From: Aurantiochytrium sp. KH105
Lineage: Eukaryota > Sar > Bigyra > Thraustochytrida > Thraustochytriidae
Reading direction: 5' to 3'
NCBI GenBank assembly: GCA_003116975.1
Contig: BGKB01000096.1
Span: 1-64,000 of the forward strand
Length of the DNA stretch: 64,000 nt
Under the pieces are notes generated by a model. That model was given only the letters and a program-made list of their open reading frames with translations. It was not told where the DNA came from and did not search any database. The translations under genes and the position numbers were made by a program. This document shows, piece by piece, positions 29,303 to 39,518 of this stretch. Each line of letters starts with the position of its first letter. Positions within the stretch are counted from its first letter, which is position 1.

Positions 29303-30913
29303 TCAGTCATCCTTTTTCAGGCGCTCGCGCGCCGTATCCTTGTCTGAACGATGGAGGTCACGTAATGGAATAGGAAGGAGCCAAAGCAGAGAACATCCTC
29401 TTCCATGGCACGCATACTTTTGTAGACCGCGGTACAAGCTGAGCTCTTCATCAACGCCAACCTGCTGCATCGCATCAATGCCCGGGATACCGGTGGTGAC
29501 GGCCTCGTATTGTTCGCACGACATGGCCACAACAAAGGCGCAAAAGAAGCCACAAAGAAGCACCGCGAAAATACAGCCCAGCACACCCCACGGACTTACG
29601 GGCGGCTCGCCCGGTCGACGAGGCAACACAGGCTCATGATAGACAACCCTGTAACTGCGATAGATGAAAAGCACAATCGAGTACAAAGAGGAGACGAAAA
29701 CGTAGAACAGAAAAAGCAAAAAGTATCGTAGGTTGCGCTCCCCAACGCAGCCCGCGATCCATGGACAGTGATGATCCAGACGTTCGATACAACGCCCACA
29801 TGTGCGACAGTGGTGAGCACTCGCTGGCTTGAAGATGCGGCATGCACTGCAATAACGCACTTTGCGTCGAAACTTTTCAACAGCCCGCTCGCACTTGTAG
29901 GTAATCTCGGCGTCAGAGACTACCGCGCGTGCAGGTAAGTCCACCTTTACTTGCTTCGTCGTGCCGTCCGGAAGGCGAACTTCCCGCTCGCCCTGACGGC
30001 CGGCCCTATTCTCGGCAATAATGAGATCCCTTCGCGCTTCGAGCCTCTTGCGCATACCCACGCGAACATCCGTGCTGAGCTCTTCCCATTTCTCCACCCC
30101 GCTGTCTCGTGGCACGTACCCTGGATCACTTAGTGACGCCATGAGGTGCGAGACCATGGCCATGCCCACTAACAGTACATAAGGCCCTAGCACAGCAGGC
30201 GATAGATTACGCAAGTAAAAGACAACCATAGCGCTGCAGAATATCAAAGTGAACCAGGCGATCGATGAGCAGAGCACGCCACAAAGGTCACGTCCGCAGC
30301 ATCTTGCCTTGGCGCAGCATTCGTCGTCGTCGTCGACGTCATTTTCGCCGCTTTCACTGTCGCCACTGCTGCAGCATCCTGGGCATACGCAGCACGGATC
30401 GCGTCGATGGTTGTTTTTCTCATTAATACTGCTGCCGCTACTGCAGCAGCATCGAGGCCTCCAGAGGCCAAACCATGCGGAAGGCACATTGTCTTGCATA
30501 GGCTCGGGACCTACGGACGATGCGGCACCAGCAAGAGTTGTGGTGTCAGGTACGCGGCCGAGTGCGCTCTCGGAGTCTCCCGCTCTGTCACCGTCGTGCG
30601 AAACATCTAGGAAATTTTCTCGCGACGCCTCGGACGCAGCCACGTCAGAGGCGACAAGGTCGGCGAGTGTGACTTTTTCCCTGGTTTGCGGGCTGTATCC
30701 GGAGACTTCGTCTTCTCCAAGCTCAACCTGACGCTTGCGCAGCGAGCCCTGCCGCTCCCGCTCCCGCTCCTGTTGCTCCTGCTTCTGCTGCTGCTGCAGC
30801 CGCGGTGCTTGCTGCTCTCGCTGCCGCGGCCGGCGAGGTTGTCCGCCGAGCCCGTTTCCGTCGCTCGAAGCCTCGTCGCCGGCGGGTCTCGCCGGCAACA
30901 GGAGGTTGCCCAT
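29303..30913 (-). CDS. DHHC protein S-acyltransferase
   Basis: A membrane palmitoyltransferase that moves fatty acyl groups to protein cysteines. It is 536 residues from the ATG at 30913; two further upstream codons begin with GTG. The N-terminal half is disordered and Gln/Arg-rich, then cysteine-rich (WRPRCCC, CCVCPGCC, ECCAKARCC). Two membrane helices follow, then the zinc-binding Cys-rich domain CSACRIFKPASAHHCRTC with catalytic DHHC (Cys383 in RLDHHCPWIAGCVG), then two more helices and a cytoplasmic tail ending KKDD. All zinc ligands and the DHHC are present. Its 5' end lies inside a segmental duplication, and a start-less copy of it sits at about 38.6-39.0 kb. Confidence 0.93.
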   Translation of the reverse strand: MGNLLLPARPAGDEASSDGNGLGGQPRRPRQREQQAPRLQQQQKQEQQERERERQGSLRKRQVELGEDEVSGYSPQTREKVTLADLVASDVAASEASRENFLDVSHDGDRAGDSESALGRVPDTTTLAGAASSVGPEPMQDNVPSAWFGLWRPRCCCSSGSSINEKNNHRRDPCCVCPGCCSSGDSESGENDVDDDDECCAKARCCGRDLCGVLCSSIAWFTLIFCSAMVVFYLRNLSPAVLGPYVLLVGMAMVSHLMASLSDPGYVPRDSGVEKWEELSTDVRVGMRKRLEARRDLIIAENRAGRQGEREVRLPDGTTKQVKVDLPARAVVSDAEITYKCERAVEKFRRKVRYCSACRIFKPASAHHCRTCGRCIERLDHHCPWIAGCVGERNLRYFLLFLFYVFVSSLYSIVLFIYRSYRVVYHEPVLPRRPGEPPVSPWGVLGCIFAVLLCGFFCAFVVAMSCEQYEAVTTGIPGIDAMQQVGVDEELSLYRGLQKYACHGRGCSLLWLLPIPLRDLHRSDKDTARERLKKDD

Positions 30914-31503
30914 GGCCACGATCTCGCCGCACTACTTGACGGACAGCGCCGCACGAGCCCTGTCTCTCGAGGCCGGCGCAGCGTGGGGAGAGACACGGCG
31001 CGCGCGGGCCGTAACGCCGCGTGCCCTGGTCTCGACTTTGGCTGAGACAAGAGCAGGACGATTAGGGGTCTGGTCTATTTTTTTAGATTGGTCAAGGCGG
31101 TTCAAGAGCATGCACGGCGATACTTTGCAGCAGCGCAAGCTCAATCGTCGGGACTAGAAAGTCCTTGATGTGCTTGGCTGCTTGCATCTTGCTGTCCATG
31201 CTTTCGATGGAACGACTTCGTGACGGTCCTTGCATTTTGTTGTGATCACCTTCGTAAAAATCTCAACAAACTTGCTGTCAAGTTGCATCGATCCACCAAT
31301 CCATCAACTCAGCAATTGCACTTAACTTTCTCAAAGTGGTGGAACTGATTCATCTTGGTTTGCCGGACGCAAGCTGAGACGACCAACGTTGCGACTGTAT
31401 ATAGAATCAATAACAAAAAACGAAAGAACGATTTATACCATAGAAAGTCGAAAGAATACCTTGGGTCGATTTTAGGCAGCTGAAAGAATACCTTGGGTCG
31501 ATT
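30914..31503. other. Spacer between DHHC and PAN-domain gene
   Basis: A 590-bp spacer, duplicated at about 38880-39420. It includes the DHHC upstream region and the 3' flank of the PAN gene; near 31440-31515 a short direct repeat (GAAAGAATACCTTGGGTCG) occurs twice around the stop codon. No separate gene seen. Confidence 0.5.
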
Positions 31504-34500
31504 TTAGGCAGCTGAAAACCCGTGGCCGTCTTCTACGGTCTTGGCCTCAGGAACCTTGGCTGCCTGACGCCGACGGCGCCACAATACCGCAAGAGTGGAG
31601 ACGACAATTATCACGACGGCTGCGCTTACGCCGAGTCCAATAGCAAGAGCTTGCGAATCGTCTGAGGAGGTTGCAACATCGCCCTGCTCTTTGTTGGTCC
31701 CGGGTTGCGCCAGTTCACTCGGTAGCACCTGTTCACGCTTCGCTTGTACCGCCTGCTGTTTCATTTCCAAGGTCTCCTCAACCCACGGCACCAGCGACGC
31801 AGTATCTGCATATGCATCAACAGGAAGCTCAGGCACCACAAACTTCTTGGTCATGGCTCCGGCGGCAAGGACACGACGACGTCTGCTGCCAGCAACGACA
31901 TCCTCGGCGGCGTTGCCGAACAAGTCGTGAATACCCTGGAGGGTAATCTTGACAGTCGAGTTACTCCATGCGGCAGCCTTCTCTGCATCCACATCCACCA
32001 TTGCCACGGTGAGGTCGTAAAGCTGTCCAGCGCACACAATGGTCGCGTTGAATGTCATGGTCTCTGCATCATCCGTTACAATCGCTTGGAGATCATCGTG
32101 AGCGCAGTCGACGGGCTCATCGAAGCGGAAGGTAGCCATCGGAAAAGAGCTTAGTCCAGTTTTCACGCTGCTCACAGGTGCCCAGTTCATGAGAATGGGC
32201 CCCGTAGTATCAAAGACACCAAGACGTCGGCTCGAAAATGCCGATCCGGCGCCTCGACCATCGCTTGCGCAGGTTGCCCGCAGCTCCAAGAGAAACCTAC
32301 CCTCTGCGACCCCAGTTGCCTCAAACTGTGCCAGGGTCAGGGGACTCGTCGGACCAAAGCTCGGCACTTGGAACCACGAATTCTCGTCAATCGTAGACCC
32401 GACAAAGCGCGTCGCCCAGAGCGTAACCGTTGAAGACACCGAGGAATCTGAAGCTTGTCCGCGCGAAAAAGCAAGCGGCAATGTTGGCGAGCTTGAGGTC
32501 AAGGCCCACGTTGCCGCCGGGTCGAGGAGAGCGCCGTCCCAGTCGATGGCCGGGCATTCTGTGGCCCAATTGAGTCTGAACGATAAGGATCGAGAGATGC
32601 TCTCATCACAGGCAGAAGCGACGGTAATAACAACAGTGCTGGACAAAACGAGCTCGTCAAGCCGTTCGTAAAAGACGGTTACCACTTGATCAGTGCCCGC
32701 GTCCATTGTGATATCTATCGGCTGGTGAAGAGAGGAGGCACCCACGGTGTACGCGATACTTCCTGTTGCGCTCTCACTGTCGACCGAAATTCTGAGATCG
32801 ATCGAATCGTCGTCATTGGGCATAGTAGACGTGTCGATGCGAAACGAAAAGCTACCCTCGTTCTCTGTAAGCTCGGTGTCAGGATTCTTCTCCGTTGTAA
32901 GCGCAAGTGCCTCCCTTGCGTCCGTGCCGTCGATGTGTGGGCAGGAGGTGATGCCGCCGCATACGCGATAGACAAAGGTACCACTGAATGGAGAAAGGAA
33001 GACCTCCAAACAAAGTTCGTTTCCGCTGGCCCCGGGCTCAATGTGGGCCAAAATCTCGTTGGAAGAGTCTACACCCTCAGTGACCGTGCGCTCAACAGAA
33101 GTTGATTCCTGAATTGAGACCGACGATGTTGCCTCCACTGACACTTCAGCGGAAACGAAAATAGCATCTTCAGACAAACCCGCTCCAATTATGGCACCGA
33201 GACTATCGCTCTGGGACCTTGACCAAGACGAATAGTCAACAACCGTTTCCGAAGCCACAGATCTGGTCTTGGTAAACTCGTAGCTTGATCCGCTCAGTTG
33301 AAGGCGGTTGTAGTCAGTCAAACTCGCAGCAGGCGCCAGTGTTTGCAGATTGACAGGGTTCAGGTACGCAGCTAGCTTGTCAAGATCCCAGTGTCGGAGT
33401 AGGGCTTGCCAGCGTTGCTGCTCTTGCCGTGCCTGCTCAACCAAGCTCTCAGATTCTGGATCATCCTTTTCAACTTCAATGGTTTTCTCAATGAAGTCTA
33501 AAGCACTCTGGCAGGCGGAGCGCGAGTAGTACACCAGCGACGAGACCTTGCTGCCCCACACGATGCTTGGTTCGCCGAAGATACTGCATGAGGCTTCGTC
33601 CAAAGATACACTGACGGCTTCCGTGACTGTGGACGTGCCACCCATGAAATAGACCATGTCCGAGTTGCTGCCGGGCTCTTCGGAAGACGTCGCCAAGGTG
33701 ACCGTTTGTGAAGCAGTTTGGACTCTCACCTGATCGTCGTACGAGAGAACTCGCGCAAAGACAGTTTCAGAGGTCGTCTCTAAAGAAGAAGAAACAAAAG
33801 AACCGAAGGCTTCTAGACTGGCAGAAACGCTGACGCCAAGTCCAATGCCGTTCTCCTTTTCAACGACTGCTTGCATGCTCGTTTGCGTTGTGTACGTTCC
33901 AGTGTAGGTAAGCTGCGAGAATGATCCTTCGCCGCCGGGCGGCGAGTAAACATACTCGAGAGGCAAGGAGTTCTCGCTGACAAAGGCAAGAGTTTTGTCC
34001 TCCAGCACCGTCTTTTCGCCAAGAATAAGCGCGCTCCAGGTCTTCGTGCTCGTGGCAGACCAGACCTTGTCGTTTCTGATATAAAGCGTCACTTTGCGCA
34101 CATAGTCCTGCAACTCGTCGCCGTCAGTAGGGTTCTTGGGTTCCCCAGCGACAACATCGACATACACGACGGAACGATTCAAGGTGTGGACCTCTCCAAT
34201 GCTAAAGTTCCCCGTGCACGGCTCATTCGTGTCGCAGGCAATGTCAATCTCCGGAGCCAGTTCGCTGGCTACTTCGATTGTCGTATTCGGCGGAAGAACG
34301 GCGCAGACCTGATCATTGAAAGTTTGCGACGAGGTGACTCTCAATGAAATTGTCTGGCTTCCCTCGACGATATCGTCAAAGGCGCCAGATGTACATTCTG
34401 CGGTGTCGAACTGAAGATTGCCAGACTCGACGTGAAGGCCGATTTCGGGCTCAGGCTCATGCAGCACACTCACAGTCGAGGCTCCAGAGGTAAGGTTCAC

Positions 34501-37143
34501 GTGCCGAGCCGAGGTGTCGACAGGAAACTGGAATTCAAAGCTGTTTCGAAGAGTCCCTTCGGCATCGTCGTCGCTAAAAGCCACGTCGAGAATGTAATTG
34601 GCTGCTGGTACTTCGAGGACTGTTTCAACAGTGTCGGTAGAATAGGATAGTGTAATCTCTGGACAAACTTGCACTTCGAGATCTATGTTAACGCCACCGA
34701 CATTGAAGCCGCACTGAGTGGATCCCACGAGCAAGGTGAGTGCACGTGTCGTCTCGTCCCAGACTTGGACACCTGCAATGTTTTCGCTGACCTGGTAGCC
34801 TCCGGTTGCGAGAAAGTCTGCGTAAGTCGTTCCGTCGATGCCAAAGGTGTGATCCTCCAATGTAAAAACGAGACGCGTTTCTGTGTTATGGGGAACGCTG
34901 ACCACGAAACTACCGTCGCTCTCGGAGTAGTTGGCCGCGATAGCGACAGACCCAGATTCTCCGGCATTGAATGCTTCGACCAGGACATTGGAAACGTCAC
35001 ACGAGGCTTCGCCAAAACTTTGCTTGATCGTGCCCTTGATCGAACGGCTCAGCGTGTCGACAAGACGAATGTCGTACTCGTTGAGATGCTCGATGTCAAA
35101 TGACGCAGGCAGAGTCAATGCATTGTCGAGCGTGCAGGTCTCATCGAGTGGGCAAAGCTTGATGTCAGTATCAATGCCAGTCTTATTTGCGCTGATAATT
35201 GTCACCTCCGTTGAATACTCATTGGTCGAGTCTTCGTAAAGGTCACCGGTGATACGACCTTGACCATTTGTCGTGAGGTACTGCTCTGTACCGCTCCCGA
35301 CCTTGACGGCAAGAACGACATCATTTGACCCGGCGTTGCCATTGATATCATTTACCAGAAAGTTGCCACGGGCGTGGAAGCGAATTTTCGTGACCGTACA
35401 AGACTTAGCCGTCTCTAATTCCGTGTTAGAGAGGTCGTTTAAGGCCCCCCACACGTCCGGTTTCATCAGACCGGGCGCCCAGACGAGGCTTACGCATCCT
35501 TCGACCTCATCTCCAATCTTCGCACTAGAAGAAAGAGTTATGGTCGATGCAGCCTCGATTTTGTCCTGGAAGTTTTCCTCGCAAGTGTCAACTTCATTTT
35601 CCACTGTTTCCGTTGGGTCGGTGTCCTTCCAAAAGATTTGGAAACTATAACTCCCAACAACATCTTGATGAATCATGGAATTGAACGAAGCCATGAAACT
35701 GACACTTGCATCAGACTGGGATGAAAACGTCTGGACCAAGGCCCAGCCGTTTGCGTGCTGGGACTGGGTGGGAATGGCATACTCGGAAAAGTCGAAATTA
35801 GAAGGCTGAGGCTGATAGTCGAGCCCGCTGAGATGCTTGCCAAGAGCAGAGTCTCTGCAGACGTTATGCTCGCAGGCGGTGCCACTCTTCTCCGATTCAC
35901 ATGCGTTCGTGTCGCTGGGCTCTAGAGGCGATTCAAGACCTTCCACAGCGCAGAATTTCCCTCCAGGACACGGAGTTTTCTCGCCATTTGCACAGTAGAA
36001 TCCGATCGGACAGATTTCGCAGCTATCCAGTCCATCTCCGGGGTCTGAATTGGTGATGTAGTAGCCTGGAAGGCAGGTGTGGCAATCCTTGAGTCCAGAG
36101 AAGTGCATGCGACTGGGGTCGACCTGTATTTCGTTCGTCGCAGCTTTAGCTCTTTTCAGCCAGCAGGTCTTAATATCTGCCTTGTGAGCGAACACAACGC
36201 AATTCGCATTTTCCTGGCACAGACGACGGCAGTGGTGCGGCGTAGACACTTCTTGCTTCCTCCCAATATCATGACTATTCCAGTCAATATCTTTCACCAT
36301 GCAACCAGGCGTCTCGTAAACGTTGGCAATTTTGCGCGCCAAGTCCTCCTTCTCAAAGTCGTTCTCACAGTACAAGCTTCCAGTGACCCTCGTCGTCGTA
36401 CTGTCGGGCCTTGTGTAGCTGCCCTTTTTAGGCGCGGTGGATGACATACTGCATCTCTGCATTGCGGAATCATACGCCCATCCAAGACAAGGTACTTGAT
36501 TCACCGTTGCTTCCTCGTAATCTTGGTTAGATCTCGCCCACGAGCATATGTAGGGCGAGTCGGCGACCTTGACAGTGAGCTTGTCCGGGGGATGGCTCCC
36601 TGTCGCGCCAGTTGTAGCCGTTCGAATGTCGCTGCTATAGCTGTTGTATTTGAACTGGTCAAAAACATACCAATACGAAGATTCCCGCCAATCCGTCATT
36701 TGGCCCCTATAGCATGGCATCACAGTCCAACCGCTAATGGTGTTTTGCTTAAATTGGTTTGTGTCCCCTGCGCGGCTCTTTTCGCAGTCCCAGCGTGCTG
36801 TGTTTTCAACATAGCAGCCTTCGTGACGAAAGATGGCCTGGTACGAGGAGGACTTGTGGACTTGAATCCCACGAAATTTGGAGTTTTTCCAAGATTCAAA
36901 GCAGATATCTTGACACGCCCCAGCAGATACAACGCCGTCCACATGCGCATCTTCGGCAAAGTCGCGAGACATCGGGCTGTCCTTCCAGTCATGATGACCA
37001 AGAATGACGCAGCCGGGGAACTTGGTGATGACGCTCGCTCGATTTGCGACATTCTGCGTCACAACAGACTCGGCGACGCTTATAATGCTGGCCGCCACCA
37101 GCATCGCTAGCGCTACCAGCGCTAGCATAGCGGCTTTCATCAT
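31504..37143 (-). CDS. Giant PAN/Apple-domain type I membrane protein
   Basis: A 1,879-residue single-exon product from tandem ATGs at 37143. A signal peptide covers residues 1-25 (AAMLALVALAMLVAASI). Cys-rich repeats follow: an N-terminal region with FPGCVILGHHDW, then a PAN/Apple-like module at about 280-350 (PGCMVKDIDW, HHCRRLCQENANCVVF, CWLK), then a GCC2/GCC3-type Cys cluster (CHTCLPGYYI, CEICPIGFYCANGEKTPCPGG). The remaining 1,400 residues are beta-rich ectodomain that I cannot assign, with many Ser/Thr. One membrane helix (about 1830-1853) and a 25-residue tail ending EDGHGFSAA close the protein. It is probably a cell-surface adhesion or receptor-like protein; the ligand is unknown. 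A truncated paralogue lies downstream. Confidence 0.85.
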   Translation of the reverse strand: MMKAAMLALVALAMLVAASIISVAESVVTQNVANRASVITKFPGCVILGHHDWKDSPMSRDFAEDAHVDGVVSAGACQDICFESWKNSKFRGIQVHKSSSYQAIFRHEGCYVENTARWDCEKSRAGDTNQFKQNTISGWTVMPCYRGQMTDWRESSYWYVFDQFKYNSYSSDIRTATTGATGSHPPDKLTVKVADSPYICSWARSNQDYEEATVNQVPCLGWAYDSAMQRCSMSSTAPKKGSYTRPDSTTTRVTGSLYCENDFEKEDLARKIANVYETPGCMVKDIDWNSHDIGRKQEVSTPHHCRRLCQENANCVVFAHKADIKTCWLKRAKAATNEIQVDPSRMHFSGLKDCHTCLPGYYITNSDPGDGLDSCEICPIGFYCANGEKTPCPGGKFCAVEGLESPLEPSDTNACESEKSGTACEHNVCRDSALGKHLSGLDYQPQPSNFDFSEYAIPTQSQHANGWALVQTFSSQSDASVSFMASFNSMIHQDVVGSYSFQIFWKDTDPTETVENEVDTCEENFQDKIEAASTITLSSSAKIGDEVEGCVSLVWAPGLMKPDVWGALNDLSNTELETAKSCTVTKIRFHARGNFLVNDINGNAGSNDVVLAVKVGSGTEQYLTTNGQGRITGDLYEDSTNEYSTEVTIISANKTGIDTDIKLCPLDETCTLDNALTLPASFDIEHLNEYDIRLVDTLSRSIKGTIKQSFGEASCDVSNVLVEAFNAGESGSVAIAANYSESDGSFVVSVPHNTETRLVFTLEDHTFGIDGTTYADFLATGGYQVSENIAGVQVWDETTRALTLLVGSTQCGFNVGGVNIDLEVQVCPEITLSYSTDTVETVLEVPAANYILDVAFSDDDAEGTLRNSFEFQFPVDTSARHVNLTSGASTVSVLHEPEPEIGLHVESGNLQFDTAECTSGAFDDIVEGSQTISLRVTSSQTFNDQVCAVLPPNTTIEVASELAPEIDIACDTNEPCTGNFSIGEVHTLNRSVVYVDVVAGEPKNPTDGDELQDYVRKVTLYIRNDKVWSATSTKTWSALILGEKTVLEDKTLAFVSENSLPLEYVYSPPGGEGSFSQLTYTGTYTTQTSMQAVVEKENGIGLGVSVSASLEAFGSFVSSSLETTSETVFARVLSYDDQVRVQTASQTVTLATSSEEPGSNSDMVYFMGGTSTVTEAVSVSLDEASCSIFGEPSIVWGSKVSSLVYYSRSACQSALDFIEKTIEVEKDDPESESLVEQARQEQQRWQALLRHWDLDKLAAYLNPVNLQTLAPAASLTDYNRLQLSGSSYEFTKTRSVASETVVDYSSWSRSQSDSLGAIIGAGLSEDAIFVSAEVSVEATSSVSIQESTSVERTVTEGVDSSNEILAHIEPGASGNELCLEVFLSPFSGTFVYRVCGGITSCPHIDGTDAREALALTTEKNPDTELTENEGSFSFRIDTSTMPNDDDSIDLRISVDSESATGSIAYTVGASSLHQPIDITMDAGTDQVVTVFYERLDELVLSSTVVITVASACDESISRSLSFRLNWATECPAIDWDGALLDPAATWALTSSSPTLPLAFSRGQASDSSVSSTVTLWATRFVGSTIDENSWFQVPSFGPTSPLTLAQFEATGVAEGRFLLELRATCASDGRGAGSAFSSRRLGVFDTTGPILMNWAPVSSVKTGLSSFPMATFRFDEPVDCAHDDLQAIVTDDAETMTFNATIVCAGQLYDLTVAMVDVDAEKAAAWSNSTVKITLQGIHDLFGNAAEDVVAGSRRRRVLAAGAMTKKFVVPELPVDAYADTASLVPWVEETLEMKQQAVQAKREQVLPSELAQPGTNKEQGDVATSSDDSQALAIGLGVSAAVVIIVVSTLAVLWRRRRQAAKVPEAKTVEDGHGFSAA

Positions 37144-38589
37144 GGTTGGATGTTCTTGTCAGTATTCCTTGGAAATCTGTTTGCTGGCTCGATCGATGGC
37201 TTGTTCGGGATTTGCTGGCTCGTCGCTCCGGCCCGAGCTCCAACCCCCCCCCCGAACCCTAGCAGCCAGCCAGGATCCTTGGCTGCCTGCTTGACTTATT
37301 GCACGCCGACCAGCATTTCGGGCTGCGCCGCCTGTCCCGCGAGTACCCCCCCCACTCCCCCGTCCGTCCGCTTTGGATCTGGAGCGCTACCGCCCCACAC
37401 ATACAGGTTCTCTTCCCCGGGCCGGGTACCGCCTAGGTCCCGAATAGGGTGCGGGTACTGCAGGGTACCGCCACAGAGAGAACCCGGCCCACGAGCCGAG
37501 CGCGTGAAGCCGGCGGAGAAGCTGCGGCCTGGCCGGAGCCACGGCGACATTACGCGAGACGCGCCGATTGAGAAGCGTCCGCGCGTCCAGCGCGTGCGCG
37601 TATCCCTTCTGATCTCCCTCGTGCAGCCGTCGTGGCGAGCGTCCGTCGGCCAGCTCACGAGCCACAGCAGAGGCCCATCAAGGATGAATAAATGTATGGT
37701 CAGCAAGCAACAGAGCCCTTGTGTGCGGTGGATGTCTGAAAAGCTGCATCAGATGGGGCGACGCGCCACGCGGACGAAGCATGAATGTCTCGCCTCGCCT
37801 CGCCACGCCTCAGTGTCAATGAAGCGGGCCGAAGGTAGGATTTTCTTCTTCTTTTTTCTTTTTCATAAAGCGACAATGCCACTCGCGATCTGGCCGTCCA
37901 GCGGTGTGCAAATTCATCCCCATGCCTTTGCATGGGGTACAAGCTCGATCGCGCGCGGGCCGAGCCGGCCGATCCCAGAAAAAGTCTTGAGTCTAGGCAC
38001 GACCAGCGGGACAGATGGAGGCGGAGAATCATAATCGGATTTCCGCTGGCTGAAAACGACCAACGCGTTTGCAATGAAATTTGGCTCTGTTACAACGGAA
38101 GGTGAAAAGAAAAATCATCAGCTGGGAACATGCTAACAGGAAATTTTGGAAGGAAATATCGAGTCCTAAACAAAGAAAATTTGTTTCGTGATCAACGCGA
38201 AGCCTCTCACTTTGAAACTGTCGCCGGCCCGGGTACCCGGGCTTGCACAAATCACGACGCTACTCGAAGACGGACAATTTCGCGGCTGCAGTAGCCGAGA
38301 TTGTCCCATGAGTGCTGCGCCAGTCAACGACTGGCAACTGGTAGTCGGCCGAATATAAAGACTACGCTCGTCTGCCCGTCCGCCCGCCTGTGTGCGCTAT
38401 TCCGTCAAGTATACGCTTGGGCTGATCAATGTCATGCCCAGCATGCACATATGCGAAGAGCAGCACGTACTGGACGATTTGCCTTTAACCGCCAGGGGGC
38501 ATCGCCGGTCCGGGTACCCGGGCAGACTCGCAGTTCCTGCATTGAATTGATCTGTTGCCAAATTTAGTAATTGAGTTCCCCATGGCTGC
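37144..38589. other. Upstream region of the giant PAN gene and inter-unit segment
   Basis: The first 1 kb is duplicated upstream of the second PAN gene (41109-42200). Within it is CTCGCCTCGCC pentamer text near 37788-37803. The 38151-38589 part belongs to neither unit; it carries two near-identical 22-bp direct repeats (38221-38242 and 38502-38523) with the palindromic core CCGGGTACCCGG. No gene supported. Confidence 0.5.
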
Positions 38590-39010
38590 TACGACGCCCT
38601 CGAGAAGGTACTGACTGCCGCCACTTCCATGGCGAGTGTGACTTCTTCACTGATTTGCAGGCCGTATCCGGAGACTTCGTCTTCGCCAAGCTCGATCTGA
38701 CGCTTGCGCAGCGATACCTGCTGCTCTCGCTCCCGCTCCTGCTGCTCCTGTTTCAACTCCAGCTGCATCTGCGGCGCTTGCTGCTCTCGCTGCTGCGGCC
38801 GGCGAAATTGTTCACCAAGCGCATTTCGTCACTTAGAATTTCGTCGCCGGCGGGTCTCGCCGGAAACTTTAGACTCCCACGATCTCGCCGCACTACTTGA
38901 CGTACAGCGCCGCACGAGCCCTGTCACTCGAGGCCGGCGCAGCGTGGGGAGAGGCACGGCGCGAGAGGGTTGTAGAACCGGAAGGGCTGGTCTCGACTTC
39001 GGTTGAGAAA
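38590..39010 (-). pseudogene. 5' relic of the DHHC acyltransferase gene
   Basis: This stretch matches the coding start and upstream region of the DHHC gene at 30625-31045. Shared landmarks include the stretch coding for the Gln/Arg-rich N-terminus (about 38700-38790) and the upstream segment ATCTCGCCGCACTAC. At the start codon the parent reads TTGCCCATGGCCACGATC on the plus strand, while the copy reads ACTCCCACGATC, so the CAT that encodes the ATG is deleted. The zinc finger and membrane helices are absent. It cannot encode an acyltransferase. Confidence 0.8.
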
Positions 39011-39416
39011 AGTGCAGGACAAGCAGGAATTTGGTCGATACTTTAAGGGGTGTCATTCAAGGACATTCGCGGCGAGCCTCTGCAGCAGCGCAAACTCAAC
39101 AGTCGGCACCAGAAGGTCGTTTGATGTGTTCAGCTGCTTGAATCTTGCTGTCTATGTTTTCGATGAAATGGCTTTGTGGCGATCCGTGCATTTTGTGTCG
39201 ATCACCATCGTAGAAGGTCAGAAAACTTAGGTTTTATCGATCCACCAATCCATCAACTCAGCAATTGCACTTAACATTCTCAAAGTGGTGGAACTGATTC
39301 ACTTTGGTTTGCCGGACGTAAGCTGAGACGCCCAACGTTGCGACTGTAAAATCAATCACAACAAACGAAAGAATGATTGATACCATAGGAAGTCGAAAGA
39401 ATACCTTGGCTCGATT

Positions 39417-39518
39417 TCAGGTAGCTGAAAACCCGTGGCCGTCTTCTACGGTCTTGGCCTCAAAAAACGTAGCTGCGACGATGTCCTTGCTACTCGCTGC
39501 CCAACGCAGACGGCGCCA
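39417..39518 (-). pseudogene. Relic cytoplasmic tail of the short PAN paralogue
   Basis: Directly after the TAG of the short PAN gene (39519-39521) the same frame continues for 33 codons to a TGA. It reads as a basic WRRLRW segment, an insertion, then EAKTVEDGHGFSA, the same as the tail of the 1,879-residue paralogue. The parent has TTG (Leu) where the copy has TAG. The tail is therefore cut off by one substitution while its text is still intact. Confidence 0.85.

Larger units (their letters stand above)
30625..38150. repeat. Segmental duplication, unit 1
   Basis: Unit 1 runs from the 5' part of the DHHC gene, through its upstream region and the long PAN-domain gene, to about 1 kb beyond that gene's start. 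The same order and orientation recur in unit 2 (38590-42200). Boundaries are estimated by eye and the edges fade. Confidence 0.85.

Noticed and set aside
38151-38589. Transposon between the duplication units
   Set aside because: No transposase, terminal inverted repeats or LTR; only short direct repeats with a palindromic core.
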